Shown here in pieces: positions 9,006-17,848 of a DNA stretch of 61,123 nucleotides; position 1 is the stretch's first letter, and the number at the start of each line of letters is the position of its first letter. Location: positions 1 to 61,123 of the forward strand of contig CAIXUG010000067.1 of assembly GCA_903922605.1 (NCBI GenBank), in the 5' to 3' direction. This DNA comes from an uncultured Verrucomicrobiota bacterium. Lineage in GTDB: Bacteria; Verrucomicrobiota; Verrucomicrobiia; Limisphaerales; UBA9464. The position numbers were made by a program, and so were the translations under genes. The notes under the pieces are model-generated. The model was not told the origin of the DNA, did not search any database, and saw only the letters and a list, made by a program, of their open reading frames with translations.

Positions 9006-9338
9006 CTATTGCGGATAGGCGGAAATAAGGCGAGGCCGGATTTGGCCGGAATCCACAATCCAAATGGTGCGCACACGGGCCGCGCTGCCATCGGGACAGG
9101 CCAATGTCCCATCAACCACAAATTTCTCACCATGCGGCGAGGACGTGGCGCGTACGACCTCATGAGTCTGAACGAGTTGGAGCAACGCTCCGGCGAGAAT
9201 CTCCCATCGCTCGGGATGAAATGCCCGTCCGCGAAAGAAAGCCGCCTTGCCCGCTCCGTCCGGGTGCCCCGGATCCAGGAGGTATTCCACAAGCTTCACC
9301 CGTTCGATCAGCGCAAGTTCGGCGTTCGGGAGGCGCAT
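9006..9338 (-). CDS. DUF6883 protein
   Basis: A 110-residue protein that fits DUF6883: LPNAELALIERVKLVEYLL near the start, then DPGHPDGAGKAAFFRGRAF, a middle KFVVDGTLACPDG, and RVRTIWIVDSG-IRPRLISAYP at the end. No signal peptide or membrane segment. It lies 42 nt downstream of trpE and immediately upstream of the DUF4926 gene, forming a compact two-gene unit. The biochemical function is not established to my knowledge. DUF assignment is by motif memory. Confidence 0.8.
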   Translation of the reverse strand: MRLPNAELALIERVKLVEYLLDPGHPDGAGKAAFFRGRAFHPERWEILAGALLQLVQTHEVVRATSSPHGEKFVVDGTLACPDGSAARVRTIWIVDSGQIRPRLISAYPQ

Positions 9339-9380
9339 GGAAAATGTTCCGCCGAAGCAGCGGCCGGTTTCGTTGACCGT

Positions 9381-10910
9381 TCACTTTGCTGCCGCAAAGC
9401 TCTCTGCCAGGGCCACGGCCTTCAGCATCGCCTTGGACTTGTTCACGGTCTCCTGGAACTCGCCCTCGGGCGTCGAGTCGTTGACCCAGCCGCCCCCGGC
9501 CTGGACGTACGCCTTGCCATCCTTCACCAGCGCGGTGCGGATGGTGATGCAGTGGTCGGCGTTGCCGTTGAAGCCGAAGTAGCCCACGCAGCCGCCGTAC
9601 GGCCCGCGTGTGGTGCCCTCCAGCTCGGAGATGAGCTGCATGGCCCGGATCTTTGGCGCGCCGCTGAGTGTGCCGGCCGGGAAGGTCGTACGCATGAGAT
9701 CGAAGGAGCTGTGATTGGCGGCGAGCCGGCCCTCGACCTGCGAGACGATGTGCATCACGTGGCTGTAACGCTCGATCACCATCAGGTCCTTCACCTGCAC
9801 GCTGCCGTAATCGCACACACGGCCGATGTCGTTCCGCGCCAGATCCACGAGCATGACGTGCTCGGCGCGCTCCTTCGGATCGGCCAGCAGGTCCTTGGCG
9901 TTGGCCTCGTCCTCGGCTTCGTTCTTGCCCCGGGGCCGGGTGCCGGCGATGGGCCGGATCTCGACATGGCGGTCCTCGCAGCGCACGTGCAGTTCCGGCG
10001 AGGCGCCGACGAGCGCGAAGCCATCCAGCTCCAGCAGGAACATGTAGGGCGACGGGTTGATGCTCCGGGCGGCGCGATAGAGGTCGAAGGGCGAGGCCTT
10101 CACCGGCGCGCTGAAGCGCTGCGAGCCGACGATCTGGATGATGTCGCCCGCCGTGATGAACTCCTGCGCCTTGAGCACGTTGGCGAAGAACTTTTCCTTC
10201 GTCGTGTTCGAGGTAAACGGAACGGGCGGCACTTCGGAGCGCAGCACCACCGGCTGCTGCGGGGCGGGCTGCTGCAGGAGCTCGACCAACCGGTCGATCT
10301 CCTCGATGGCGTTTTCGTAGGCCTCCTCCGGCTTCTGGCCCGGCTCGATGACGGCGTTGACGAGCACGATCAGCGTCTGGGCGACGCGGTCGAAAATGAG
10401 CAGCTCGTCGGCGATCAGGAAATAGAGTGTCGGCGTGTCCAGTTCGTCCTTGGGCGGACGCGGGACGACCGGCTCGATGTCGTGGATGAACTCGTAGCCG
10501 AGGAAACCCACGGCGCCGCCAGTGAACCGGGGCAGTCCGGGTACATCCACCGGCTTGAAACGCGACAGCAGCTGCTCGACCACGCGCAGGCCGTCCGGCA
10601 CGCACTTGTCGCAGTCCGTCCCCTCCTTCACCGGGATGGCGAACTTGTCCACGACCTTGCCGCCCTCGATGACCTCGATGCGGTTGCCGGTCTGCTTGAT
10701 GACGGCGCGGGGGTTGCAGCCGACGAAGGAATAGCGCCCCAGATGCTCGCCGCCCTCGACCGACTCGAAGAGGAACGACTCGCCCTGGCCGCGGAGTTTC
10801 CAATAGGCCGAGAGCGGCGTCTCGAAATCGGCAAGGAGCCGGCGGGTAACGGGGATCAGATTGCCCCGCTCCGCGAGCTGGAGAAACTCAGGCAGCGTCG
10901 GTGCGTTCAT
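9381..10910 (-). CDS. trpE: Anthranilate synthase component I
   Basis: Converts chorismate and glutamine-derived ammonia to anthranilate, the first step of tryptophan synthesis. At 509 residues it is full length. The N-terminal part has the LFES-x-E segment that binds feedback-inhibiting tryptophan. The C-terminal chorismate-binding domain shows IAGTRPRGK, LLADPKERAEHVMLVDLARND, PAGTLSGAPKIRAM and the GGCVGYFGFNG and IRTALVKDG blocks. No trpG/trpD partner is in the window. A PabB reading is less likely given the full N-terminal domain. Confidence 0.95.
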   Translation of the reverse strand: MNAPTLPEFLQLAERGNLIPVTRRLLADFETPLSAYWKLRGQGESFLFESVEGGEHLGRYSFVGCNPRAVIKQTGNRIEVIEGGKVVDKFAIPVKEGTDCDKCVPDGLRVVEQLLSRFKPVDVPGLPRFTGGAVGFLGYEFIHDIEPVVPRPPKDELDTPTLYFLIADELLIFDRVAQTLIVLVNAVIEPGQKPEEAYENAIEEIDRLVELLQQPAPQQPVVLRSEVPPVPFTSNTTKEKFFANVLKAQEFITAGDIIQIVGSQRFSAPVKASPFDLYRAARSINPSPYMFLLELDGFALVGASPELHVRCEDRHVEIRPIAGTRPRGKNEAEDEANAKDLLADPKERAEHVMLVDLARNDIGRVCDYGSVQVKDLMVIERYSHVMHIVSQVEGRLAANHSSFDLMRTTFPAGTLSGAPKIRAMQLISELEGTTRGPYGGCVGYFGFNGNADHCITIRTALVKDGKAYVQAGGGWVNDSTPEGEFQETVNKSKAMLKAVALAESFAAAK

Positions 10911-10967
10911 AACTACGGGAGGCGGACGCTAGCGAACGAAAGCGCCAGCGGCTAGCGGGGAAATCCT

Positions 10968-11087
10968 CAACGTGCTGCCGGGCGTCGCGCGCGATAGAAC
11001 GTGCGGTCGAAGAGGCGCGAGGTGGGAAAATTCTCCCGTCGCGGGCTTCGGCAACCCCCTGCCGGCAAGATGCCGGCAGCACATTGG
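10968..11087. repeat. Dispersed palindromic element, copy 2
   Basis: Second copy of the element seen at 3023-3136, in the 187-bp gap between glgB and trpE. Ends are caacgtgctgccg and its near complement ggcagcacattgg. The core cgggcttcggcaaccccc and the left-hand cgtgctgcc are shared with copy 1, while the middle differs. The inner right hairpin gccggcaagatgccggc is perfect over six bases. Confidence 0.72.
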
Positions 11088-11097
11088 CAGCGGCGAC

Positions 11098-13305
11098 CTA
11101 GACGGTAGCCAACACGGTGAGGCTGAGTGGTGGCAGGGTGAACAGCGCCGAATAGCGCTGGTTCTGCACCGAGTAATCCTCCGCCGTCACGCCCAGGGGA
11201 TTGCCCGTGTCGCTGCCGGCATAATGCGCGGCATTGCTGTTCAGCACTTCCCGCCACCGGCCTGCCACGGGCAGGCCGACCCGGTAGCCCGTGTGCGGGT
11301 TGGGTGTGAGGTTGAGCACCGCAAGCACATGCCGGCCGGATTCACGGTCGTGGCGGACGAAGCTGAGCACGCTGTTCGCGTGGTCGCTGCAATCCACCCA
11401 CCAGAAGCCGTCCTGATCGTAATCCCCGCGCCACAGCGCCGGCTCCGACTTGTAGTAGGCGTTGAGATCGGCAACCCAGCGCTGCACCCCCAGGTGATAG
11501 GGTCCCGCCGCGAGCAGCCACCAATCCAGCTCGGCATTGGCGTTCCACTCGTTCACCTGGCCAAACTCGCAGCCCATAAACAGCAGCTTTTTGCCGGGGA
11601 AGAGCCACTGGTAGCCGAGCAGCAGGCGCAGGTTGGCCGCAGCCTGCCAGTCGTCGCCCGGCATCCGGCGGCGCAGCGAGCCCTTGCCATGCACCACTTC
11701 GTCGTGAGAAAGCGGCAGCACGAAATTCTCGTGGTAGTGGTAGAGCATCGCGAACGTGAGGTCGTTCTGGTGATACCGCCGGTGGACCGGGTCGCGCTTG
11801 AAGTAGCCCAGCGTGTCGTGCATCCAGCCCATGTTCCACTTGAGCGTGAAACCCAGCCCGCCCAGCCACGGAGGACGGGACACCATCGGCCACGATGTGC
11901 TTTCCTCGGCGATGGTCATGACCCCGGGATGCTCGGTGCCGATGAGGTGGTTGAAGTGGCGCAGGAAATCCACGGCCTCAAGATTTTCGCGGCCGCCGTA
12001 CTTGTTGGGAATCCACTCGCCCTCCTGCCGTGAATAGTCGAGGTAGAGCATGGAGGCGACGGCATCCACGCGCAGGCCGTCGATGTGGAAGTGCTCGCAC
12101 CAGTAGAGGGCATTGGCGGCGAGGAAGTTCCGGACCTCGTGCCGGCCGAAGTTGAAGATGAGCGTGCCCCAGTCCTGATGCGCACCCTGCTTCGGATCGG
12201 CGTGCTCGAACAGCGCCGTGCCGTCGAACTGGGCCAGGGCCCACGTGTCGCGTGGAAAATGCGCGGGCACCCAGTCCACAATGATACCGATGCCCGCCTC
12301 GTGCAGCGCGTTGACCAGGAATTGGAAATCCTCCGGCGTGCCGTAGCGGCTCGTCGGCGCGTAGAAACCGGTGACCTGATAGCCCCAGCTCGGGTAAAAG
12401 GCGTGCTCAGCGACGGGCAGGAACTCGACGTGGGTGAAACCCAGCCGGCTCACATACTCGATCAGCGGCGCGGCCAGTTCACGGTAGCCAAACGCCTCCC
12501 AGCCGGACTTCTTCTTCCAGGAGCCGAGATGCACCTCGTAGATGCTCATCGGGGCGCGCAACACGTTCGCCTCCCTCCGGGCATTCAGCCAGGCGTCGTC
12601 GCTCCAGCGGAATTTCCGCGTGTCCCAGACGATGGCGGCCTGCTTGGGCGGGAGCTCGAAGAACGCGCCAAACGGGTCGGTCTTCACCACCAGCTGCCCG
12701 TGCGCATCGAGGATTTCAAACTTGTAGAGGGCGCCCTCGGCCACGTCGGGCACGAAGATTTCCCAGACCCCGGACGATCCCAGCAGCCGCATCGCGTGGC
12801 AGCGGCCGTCCCACTCGTTGAAGTTGCCGATCACCGAAACCCGGCGCGCATTGGGTGCCCAGACGGCAAAGGCGACGCCCTTCACGCCATCCAGCGCCGT
12901 CAGATGCGCGCCCAGTACATCGTAAAGCCGGCGGTGGTTGCCCTCGTTGAACAGGTGCAGATCCGTTTCGCCCACCGTCGGCCAGAAGGAATAGGCGTCG
13001 CGAAACTTCCGCTGGTGCCCCGCCACATCCGTCACGGTGAGGTCATAGGCATACACCTCCGACGCGGCCGGCGTGCTGCCCTCAAAAACGTCGGTATTGC
13101 CGAGGCGCTGCAGCTCGAAGCCGGGCTTGGCCGCATCGTGCGTCGGGGTCAGTTCAACCCTGGCCACACCGGTAATGAGTGCGCGGGCCACCACCCCGGA
13201 GCCGGCTCCCAGCGGATGCATGCCCAGCAGCGTATGGGGCGACTGGTGAACCAGGCTGGCGAGCGAGTTCAGTTCCGCTGCGGTAAGGAGCATGGGCGCG
13301 AGCAT
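11098..13305 (-). CDS. glgB: 1,4-alpha-glucan branching enzyme
   Basis: Adds alpha-1,6 branches to glycogen by cutting and transferring alpha-1,4 chains (GH13). 735 residues, the usual length. N-terminal beta-sandwich modules precede a CBM48 domain ([25 protein letters not shown]), then the catalytic barrel: [11 protein letters not shown] (nucleophile Asp near residue 412), AEESTSW (acid/base Glu near 463) and [12 protein letters not shown] (His-Asp near 532). Start ATG 13305; ATG 13293 is equally possible. No other glycogen gene is in the window. Confidence 0.96.
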   Translation of the reverse strand: [735 protein letters not shown]

Positions 13306-13548
13306 GGGGGAGGCCTACGGCAATGTCGAACGGGGAAAGGTCATCGGAACGCTCCTGCCTGCCGTCGGGAAACGCAGCGCATTTCCCTGCTCTTCCAGAC
13401 CGGCACCGCATACGCCAAATGGCGAAGGCCACCCCACGTTCCGTAATTCCGCCGGCCGGTTCACCCAAATCTTCTTTGTACGCCGCACAGTCGGGAACGG
13501 GATCGCAAGCGCAGGATCATCCGGGCTGTGGCACAGGCGTCACGCTCA

Positions 13549-16500
13549 ATGAACACACATACATCCTCACCTCAAATCAGCCGCCCCTGCTGGCGGCAAC
13601 CGGCCACCACCCTGCTCGCCTTCGGGCTGCTGGCCGCCTCCGGCGCCCGCTCCCTGGCGGCCACGCTGACCATCACCAACACCGCTCTGCCCGCCGCGAC
13701 GGTGGGTACCCCGTATTCACAGCCGCTCGGAGCGACGGGCGGCACCCCACCCTACACGTGGTTCCTGCAATCCGGCGGTTTCCCGCCCGGACTGGGATTA
13801 AATGCCGGCACCGGACTGATCAACGGCACCCCGACCGCCTCGGGTTCTTGGGTCTACAGCTATCCGTTTAGCGTTTACATCCGCGTCACCGATTCGAAAA
13901 ACGCCACGGCGTACGCCTCCCTGGTCATCAAGGACAATCCGCCCGCAGGCGGCAGCTCGGGCGGCTCGGGGGGCTCAAGCGGCGGAAGTACACCGCCTCC
14001 GCCTCCCCCGCCCTCGACTTACACCGTGACCGTCGCCGGAGGCACGGCCAACGGCGTCACCAGCGGCAGCTTCGCACCCGGGGTCACCATCACGCTCGTC
14101 GCGTCGGCCCCGCCGGCCGGGCAGTGGTTCAAGCAGTGGAACGGCAACGCGATGGTTGCGAACAGCTTCACCAACACCATCACCTTCACGATGCCGGCGA
14201 ACAACGTGAACGAGTCGGCCGCCTTCTTCACGCCGGCTCCCGTTCCGCAGCCCATCGCGTCCCATCCGCGCCTGTGGATCACTACGAACGACCTGCCCCG
14301 CCTACAGGCATGGGCCACCACGAACAACCCCGTCTATCAGAGTCTGCGGGTCGTGCTGAACCATTCTCTGGCCGCCTATAACACCAAGTTCTATCCCGGC
14401 GGGGTGGTCAATTCCACCTATCCCGACTTCGGTGACACCCAGGGCTACACCGGCGAGCTTTCGGAGCAGCATGCGCTCGTCTTTGCGCTGTTTTCGCTGG
14501 TCGATCCGGACCCGAACGCCCGGATTCTTCACGCTCAGCGCGCCCGCAACCTGCTGGTCAACGCCTTCACCGAAGTGGTGAAGGGCCACGCCAGTGGAGT
14601 CCCGTTCCGCGATCCCATGTTCGCGCTGTTCAACCGCGCCAACTTCACCAGCGAGGCCTGGCCCCTCGCCTTGGACTGGATCTACAATGCCAAGGACGGC
14701 CAGGGGAATGACATCCTCTCGCCTGCTGACAAGCTGTTGGCCCGCAATGCCTTCATGATCTGGGCCAATGACTGTCTCAACGCCTACGTCTGCGGCGGCG
14801 ACCACCCCGCGCCCATCGGCACGATGAACAGCACCATGCTGCTCCCCAGCGGCAACGCCATGCGCATCGCGGCCAACAACTACTACGGCGGTCACGCCCG
14901 GTTGCTCACCCTCATGTCGCTGAGCATCGATCCGGTGGATGATCCCGCAGTCGCTGCGAGCACCCCGCTCTCGATCCTGGGCAACTCCCTCCGCAGCTAT
15001 ATTCCGGACGCCACCGGTGCCTGGCTCTACCAGCAGTTTGCGATGTTCGGCGACCCGTCCGCAGTGAAGAGCGCGTACAGCCTTACCGCCAACGCCAGCG
15101 TCGGCCTCGCCAGCGGGGGCCTTTCCCCCGAAGGCGGGCTCTATGGCCATTCGTTCTCCTACATCATGGGTGAGATGCTCGCGCTCAAGACGGCCGGCTT
15201 TGCGGACATCACAATCTCAGGCCCGCAGGCCGCGCTCGTCACAGCGCCGGTGTGGGACCGCTACCTTACCGGCTTCGCCAACGCCATCGCGCCCACGGCG
15301 AAGGTGTTCCCCAGCCAGCCGTGGCTCGGCCCGATCTACCAGATGGCCAGCTACGGTGACGTGCTCCGCCTGTGGATCACACCGGATTTCATGCAGGTCT
15401 TCGCCCTGAAGAACCTGCTCGACCAGAACAATGGCAACGGCGCGAACCTGGACGCCGAACGCTGGTTCGCCGTGAACGCCGTCGAGGGCGGCGCCGCGAA
15501 CCTGCAACAGCGCATCCAGCAGCCCTGGTCCTACGGCGTACAAAACGCGCTGCTCTACTTCCTGCTGCTGGACCCGGCACAGCCTCCCGCCGCCGACCCC
15601 CGGCCGGGCTATGCGTCGGAATTTTACGACGCCGGCAACGGCCGCCTGCTGGCGCGCGGCGACTGGAGCCCGAATGCCTCGATCTTCACCTTCCGCAGCT
15701 CGTGGGAGAGCATCAACCATCAGGACGGTGACGCCGGCCAGTTTGAGCTGTTCCGCAAGGGGGAATGGCTGACCAAGGAACTGAGCAACTACGACAACAA
15801 CGGCAACGGCCAGTCCTCGATCTGGCACAACACGCTGTCGCTCCAGAACTGGTGCGCCAATGGCTCCCCGCAAAACCTGAACTTTTTCGAGGTGCCCTAC
15901 TGGCCGAACGGCTCGCAGTGGAACAACGGCATGAGCGCGGGTGATCCGGTGACCGTGGCCAGCGCCGGCTACGGCTACGCCTACGCGCAGACGGACATGA
16001 CCCCGCTCTATAACCGTCCCTCGGTCTGGACGCCGGCCAATGCCGCGCTCGACATCCAGCACGCCAGCCGGTCGGTCCTGTGGCTGAATCCGGATCACAC
16101 CGTGGTCTATGACCGGGCGTCATCGCTGCACAGCGGCTTCAAGCGCTTCAATCTGAGCCTGCCCACGCCGCCGGTGATCGACCCGACCAACCACGTGGCC
16201 ATCATGGCCTCGCCCGGCGGTCAGCGCCTCTTCGTGAGCTCACTGCTGCCGGCCAACGCGGCGCTCTCTTACGTGCCCGTGGCCAACACGATTACCACCA
16301 TTGCCCAGCTGGAAACCATGACGGGACGGCTCGTCGTGGAAGATCCCAACCAACCCGCAAGCACACGCTTCCTGCACGTGCTCCAGGGCGCGGATGGAAT
16401 CATCAGCAGCGTCGATCCCTCCACCCTGACGCAAAGCGTGGCTGGTACGGCGTTTGACGGCGCGGTGATCCTCGACACGGCGGTGTTCTTCGCCTTCGAC

Positions 16501-16695
16501 ATCACGAAAGCCTTCCAGGGCACCACCCTGGTCGTGCCCTCGACTGTGGCCCACGTGTTCGTGACCGGTCTCGCGCCGACGACAGGCTACGGGGTGACGG
16601 CAGTGACGGTGTCCGGCGGCATCCAGATCCAGATCACCCCCGGTGGCCAAACGGTCACCGCGGACAGCGCCGGCGTGCTGAACCTCGCCCTCTGA
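13549..16695 (+). CDS. Secreted heparinase II/III- or alginate-lyase-like protein with Ig-like and InlB-like domains
   Basis: A 1048-residue exported protein. After a signal peptide (about residues 1-38, TTLLAFGLLAASGARSLAA) comes a putative Ig domain of the bacterial He_PIG type (GATGGTPPYTW, PPGLGLNAGTGLINGTP), a Gly/Ser then poly-Pro linker, and a divergent InlB B-repeat-like unit (YTVTVAGGTANG...FKQWNG). The long remainder has an all-alpha then beta layout with HPRLWIT, ALDWIYNAKDG and QDGDAGQFELFRKGEWLT, which resembles heparinase II/III-like polysaccharide lyases. Substrate unknown. ATG 13549 was chosen over 13528 because it opens the signal peptide. Confidence 0.75.
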   Translation: MNTHTSSPQISRPCWRQPATTLLAFGLLAASGARSLAATLTITNTALPAATVGTPYSQPLGATGGTPPYTWFLQSGGFPPGLGLNAGTGLINGTPTASGSWVYSYPFSVYIRVTDSKNATAYASLVIKDNPPAGGSSGGSGGSSGGSTPPPPPPPSTYTVTVAGGTANGVTSGSFAPGVTITLVASAPPAGQWFKQWNGNAMVANSFTNTITFTMPANNVNESAAFFTPAPVPQPIASHPRLWITTNDLPRLQAWATTNNPVYQSLRVVLNHSLAAYNTKFYPGGVVNSTYPDFGDTQGYTGELSEQHALVFALFSLVDPDPNARILHAQRARNLLVNAFTEVVKGHASGVPFRDPMFALFNRANFTSEAWPLALDWIYNAKDGQGNDILSPADKLLARNAFMIWANDCLNAYVCGGDHPAPIGTMNSTMLLPSGNAMRIAANNYYGGHARLLTLMSLSIDPVDDPAVAASTPLSILGNSLRSYIPDATGAWLYQQFAMFGDPSAVKSAYSLTANASVGLASGGLSPEGGLYGHSFSYIMGEMLALKTAGFADITISGPQAALVTAPVWDRYLTGFANAIAPTAKVFPSQPWLGPIYQMASYGDVLRLWITPDFMQVFALKNLLDQNNGNGANLDAERWFAVNAVEGGAANLQQRIQQPWSYGVQNALLYFLLLDPAQPPAADPRPGYASEFYDAGNGRLLARGDWSPNASIFTFRSSWESINHQDGDAGQFELFRKGEWLTKELSNYDNNGNGQSSIWHNTLSLQNWCANGSPQNLNFFEVPYWPNGSQWNNGMSAGDPVTVASAGYGYAYAQTDMTPLYNRPSVWTPANAALDIQHASRSVLWLNPDHTVVYDRASSLHSGFKRFNLSLPTPPVIDPTNHVAIMASPGGQRLFVSSLLPANAALSYVPVANTITTIAQLETMTGRLVVEDPNQPASTRFLHVLQGADGIISSVDPSTLTQSVAGTAFDGAVILDTAVFFAFDITKAFQGTTLVVPSTVAHVFVTGLAPTTGYGVTAVTVSGGIQIQITPGGQTVTADSAGVLNLAL

Positions 16696-16780
16696 ACCAG
16701 GGGAATTTCGAGGCGCGAATTTCGAATTTCGAATGATCGCGTCGTAGTAATGAAGCTTACCCTCTGAAGCCGCCCATCAT

Positions 16781-16806
16781 CCGCCCCGCCAGCAATGGCG
16801 GGGCGG
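16781..16806 (+). terminator. Candidate terminator after the lyase gene
   Basis: A 10-bp perfect GC stem (ccgccccgcc / ggcggggcgg) with a 6-nt loop, 85 bp past the lyase stop, followed by gcttt. The stem is strong but the T-run is short. The hairpin abuts the palindromic element that starts at 16813. Confidence 0.5.
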
Positions 16807-16812
16807 GCTTTC

Positions 16813-16937
16813 AAGTAGGACGGCGCGGCCCGCCCGTCCTCTGATTGTCATCGCCGAAGCCAAGTCTGTGCGGCCTTTTTAGACGAGAGGACGTAAGAGG
16901 CAAAATTAGAGGGCGGGCGAGTCGCGCCGTCCTACTT
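16813..16937. repeat. 125-bp inverted-repeat element (MITE-like)
   Basis: Two 30-nt arms, 16813-16842 and 16908-16937, are inverted copies differing at only a few positions (outer ends aagtaggacggcgc and its complement). They enclose about 65 bp. No ORF. It sits in the 432-bp gap between the lyase and the PEP-CTERM gene, along with the hairpin at 16781 and the repeat at 16976. Confidence 0.75.
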
Positions 16938-16975
16938 CCGGGGGCAGCCCCGATGAACAGATGGGCACGGTAATT

Positions 16976-17035
16976 TGGGGCTGCGCTCGTCTGACGCGCT
17001 TCATCCCAGGCATTCTTGGGACGGGCTTCAGCCCT
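16976..17035. repeat. Dispersed repeat, single half copy
   Basis: Sequence running from tggggctgcgctcgt to cgggcttcagccct. It matches, with scattered differences, the two arms of the 22083-22310 element (ctggggctacgctcg ... cgggctttcagccc). The inner part pairs tggg with ccca across about 35 bp. Confidence 0.65.
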
Positions 17036-17127
17036 AACAGACATCACCAAAATCGCCGCCCCGGCGGTTTTTGCGTAATTGGCCGCCCGGAAATCTGGCA
17101 ATCCCTGTCCGAAGGCGATTCACCGAT

Positions 17128-17843
17128 ATGAAATTGCTCCGTCAAAGCGTGTATAAAAATGCCCTGCTGACTGGCAGCCTCGTCGGCCTGGGTTTTCTCC
17201 CCCTGCCCGTCCTGGGTCAGGTCGTCCTTACGGGCGAACTGCTCACCAACCCCGGTGCGGAAACGGGTAACCTGACCGGCTGGACGGTCCTGGGCGGCCT
17301 TGGGAACACCACCCCGAGCGTCGATAACGGCACTTACGATCCCGGCTACAATCCCCACACGGGCACCTACCACTTCGTCGGTGACACCTATCCCGGCGGT
17401 GGTGGCGCGCAGGGATTCCTGCAACAGAACGTGGATGTCTCCTCACTGCCCGGAGCCACCACCGCGCAGATCGACGGGGGCACGGTCGCCGCCCAGGTCA
17501 CCTTCTGGGAACTGAGCTATAACCAGGGTTCCAGTTCGGACTACGCCCAGATCGGGCTGACCTTCAAAAACGCCTCGGCCACAACGCTCCAGACCGTGGC
17601 CACTTCCACCGTCATGTCCATCGGCGTGTGGCAGCAGACACAGGTGACCTTCAACCTGCCGGCGAGCACGCGAAGCATCGACTACTGATGCAGTTTTACC
17701 GGGCCAGCAACGGCGGGACGTACATCGATTCCTTCATCGATGACAACAGCCTCAAGCTGATCGCCGTGCCGGAACCGGCCGCGCTGACGATAGCCAGTAC
17801 CGTTGGTTTGCTGATATTCGCCCTTGGGCGTAGGAAGCGTTAA
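17128..17843 (+). pseudogene. PEP-CTERM-tailed secreted protein, split by a frameshift
   Basis: The first part (17128-17688) encodes a signal peptide (ALLTGSLVGLGFLPLPVLG) and a beta-rich domain (LLTNPGAETGNLTGW...) like carbohydrate-binding PEP-CTERM proteins. It stops at TGA 17686-17688. The next frame continues smoothly (MQFYRASNGGTYIDSF) to a PEP-CTERM tail: VPEPAAL, a hydrophobic helix and a final GRRKR. Loss of one base near 17680-17688 explains the break. ATG 17688 overlaps the TGA, so the tail could instead be translated by reinitiation. PEP-CTERM tails are cut and anchored by exosortase; no exosortase gene is in this window. Confidence 0.75.
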
Positions 17844-17848
17844 CCCGC

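Noticed and set aside
8922-10955. Plus-strand ORF of 677 codons
   Set aside because: Antisense to trpE and the DUF pair; shadow of GC-rich coding sequence.
12085-13446. Plus-strand ORF of 453 codons
   Set aside because: Antisense to glgB, no recognisable domain.
13323-13871. Plus-strand ORF upstream of the lyase
   Set aside because: Overlaps the lyase start in another frame with no domain.
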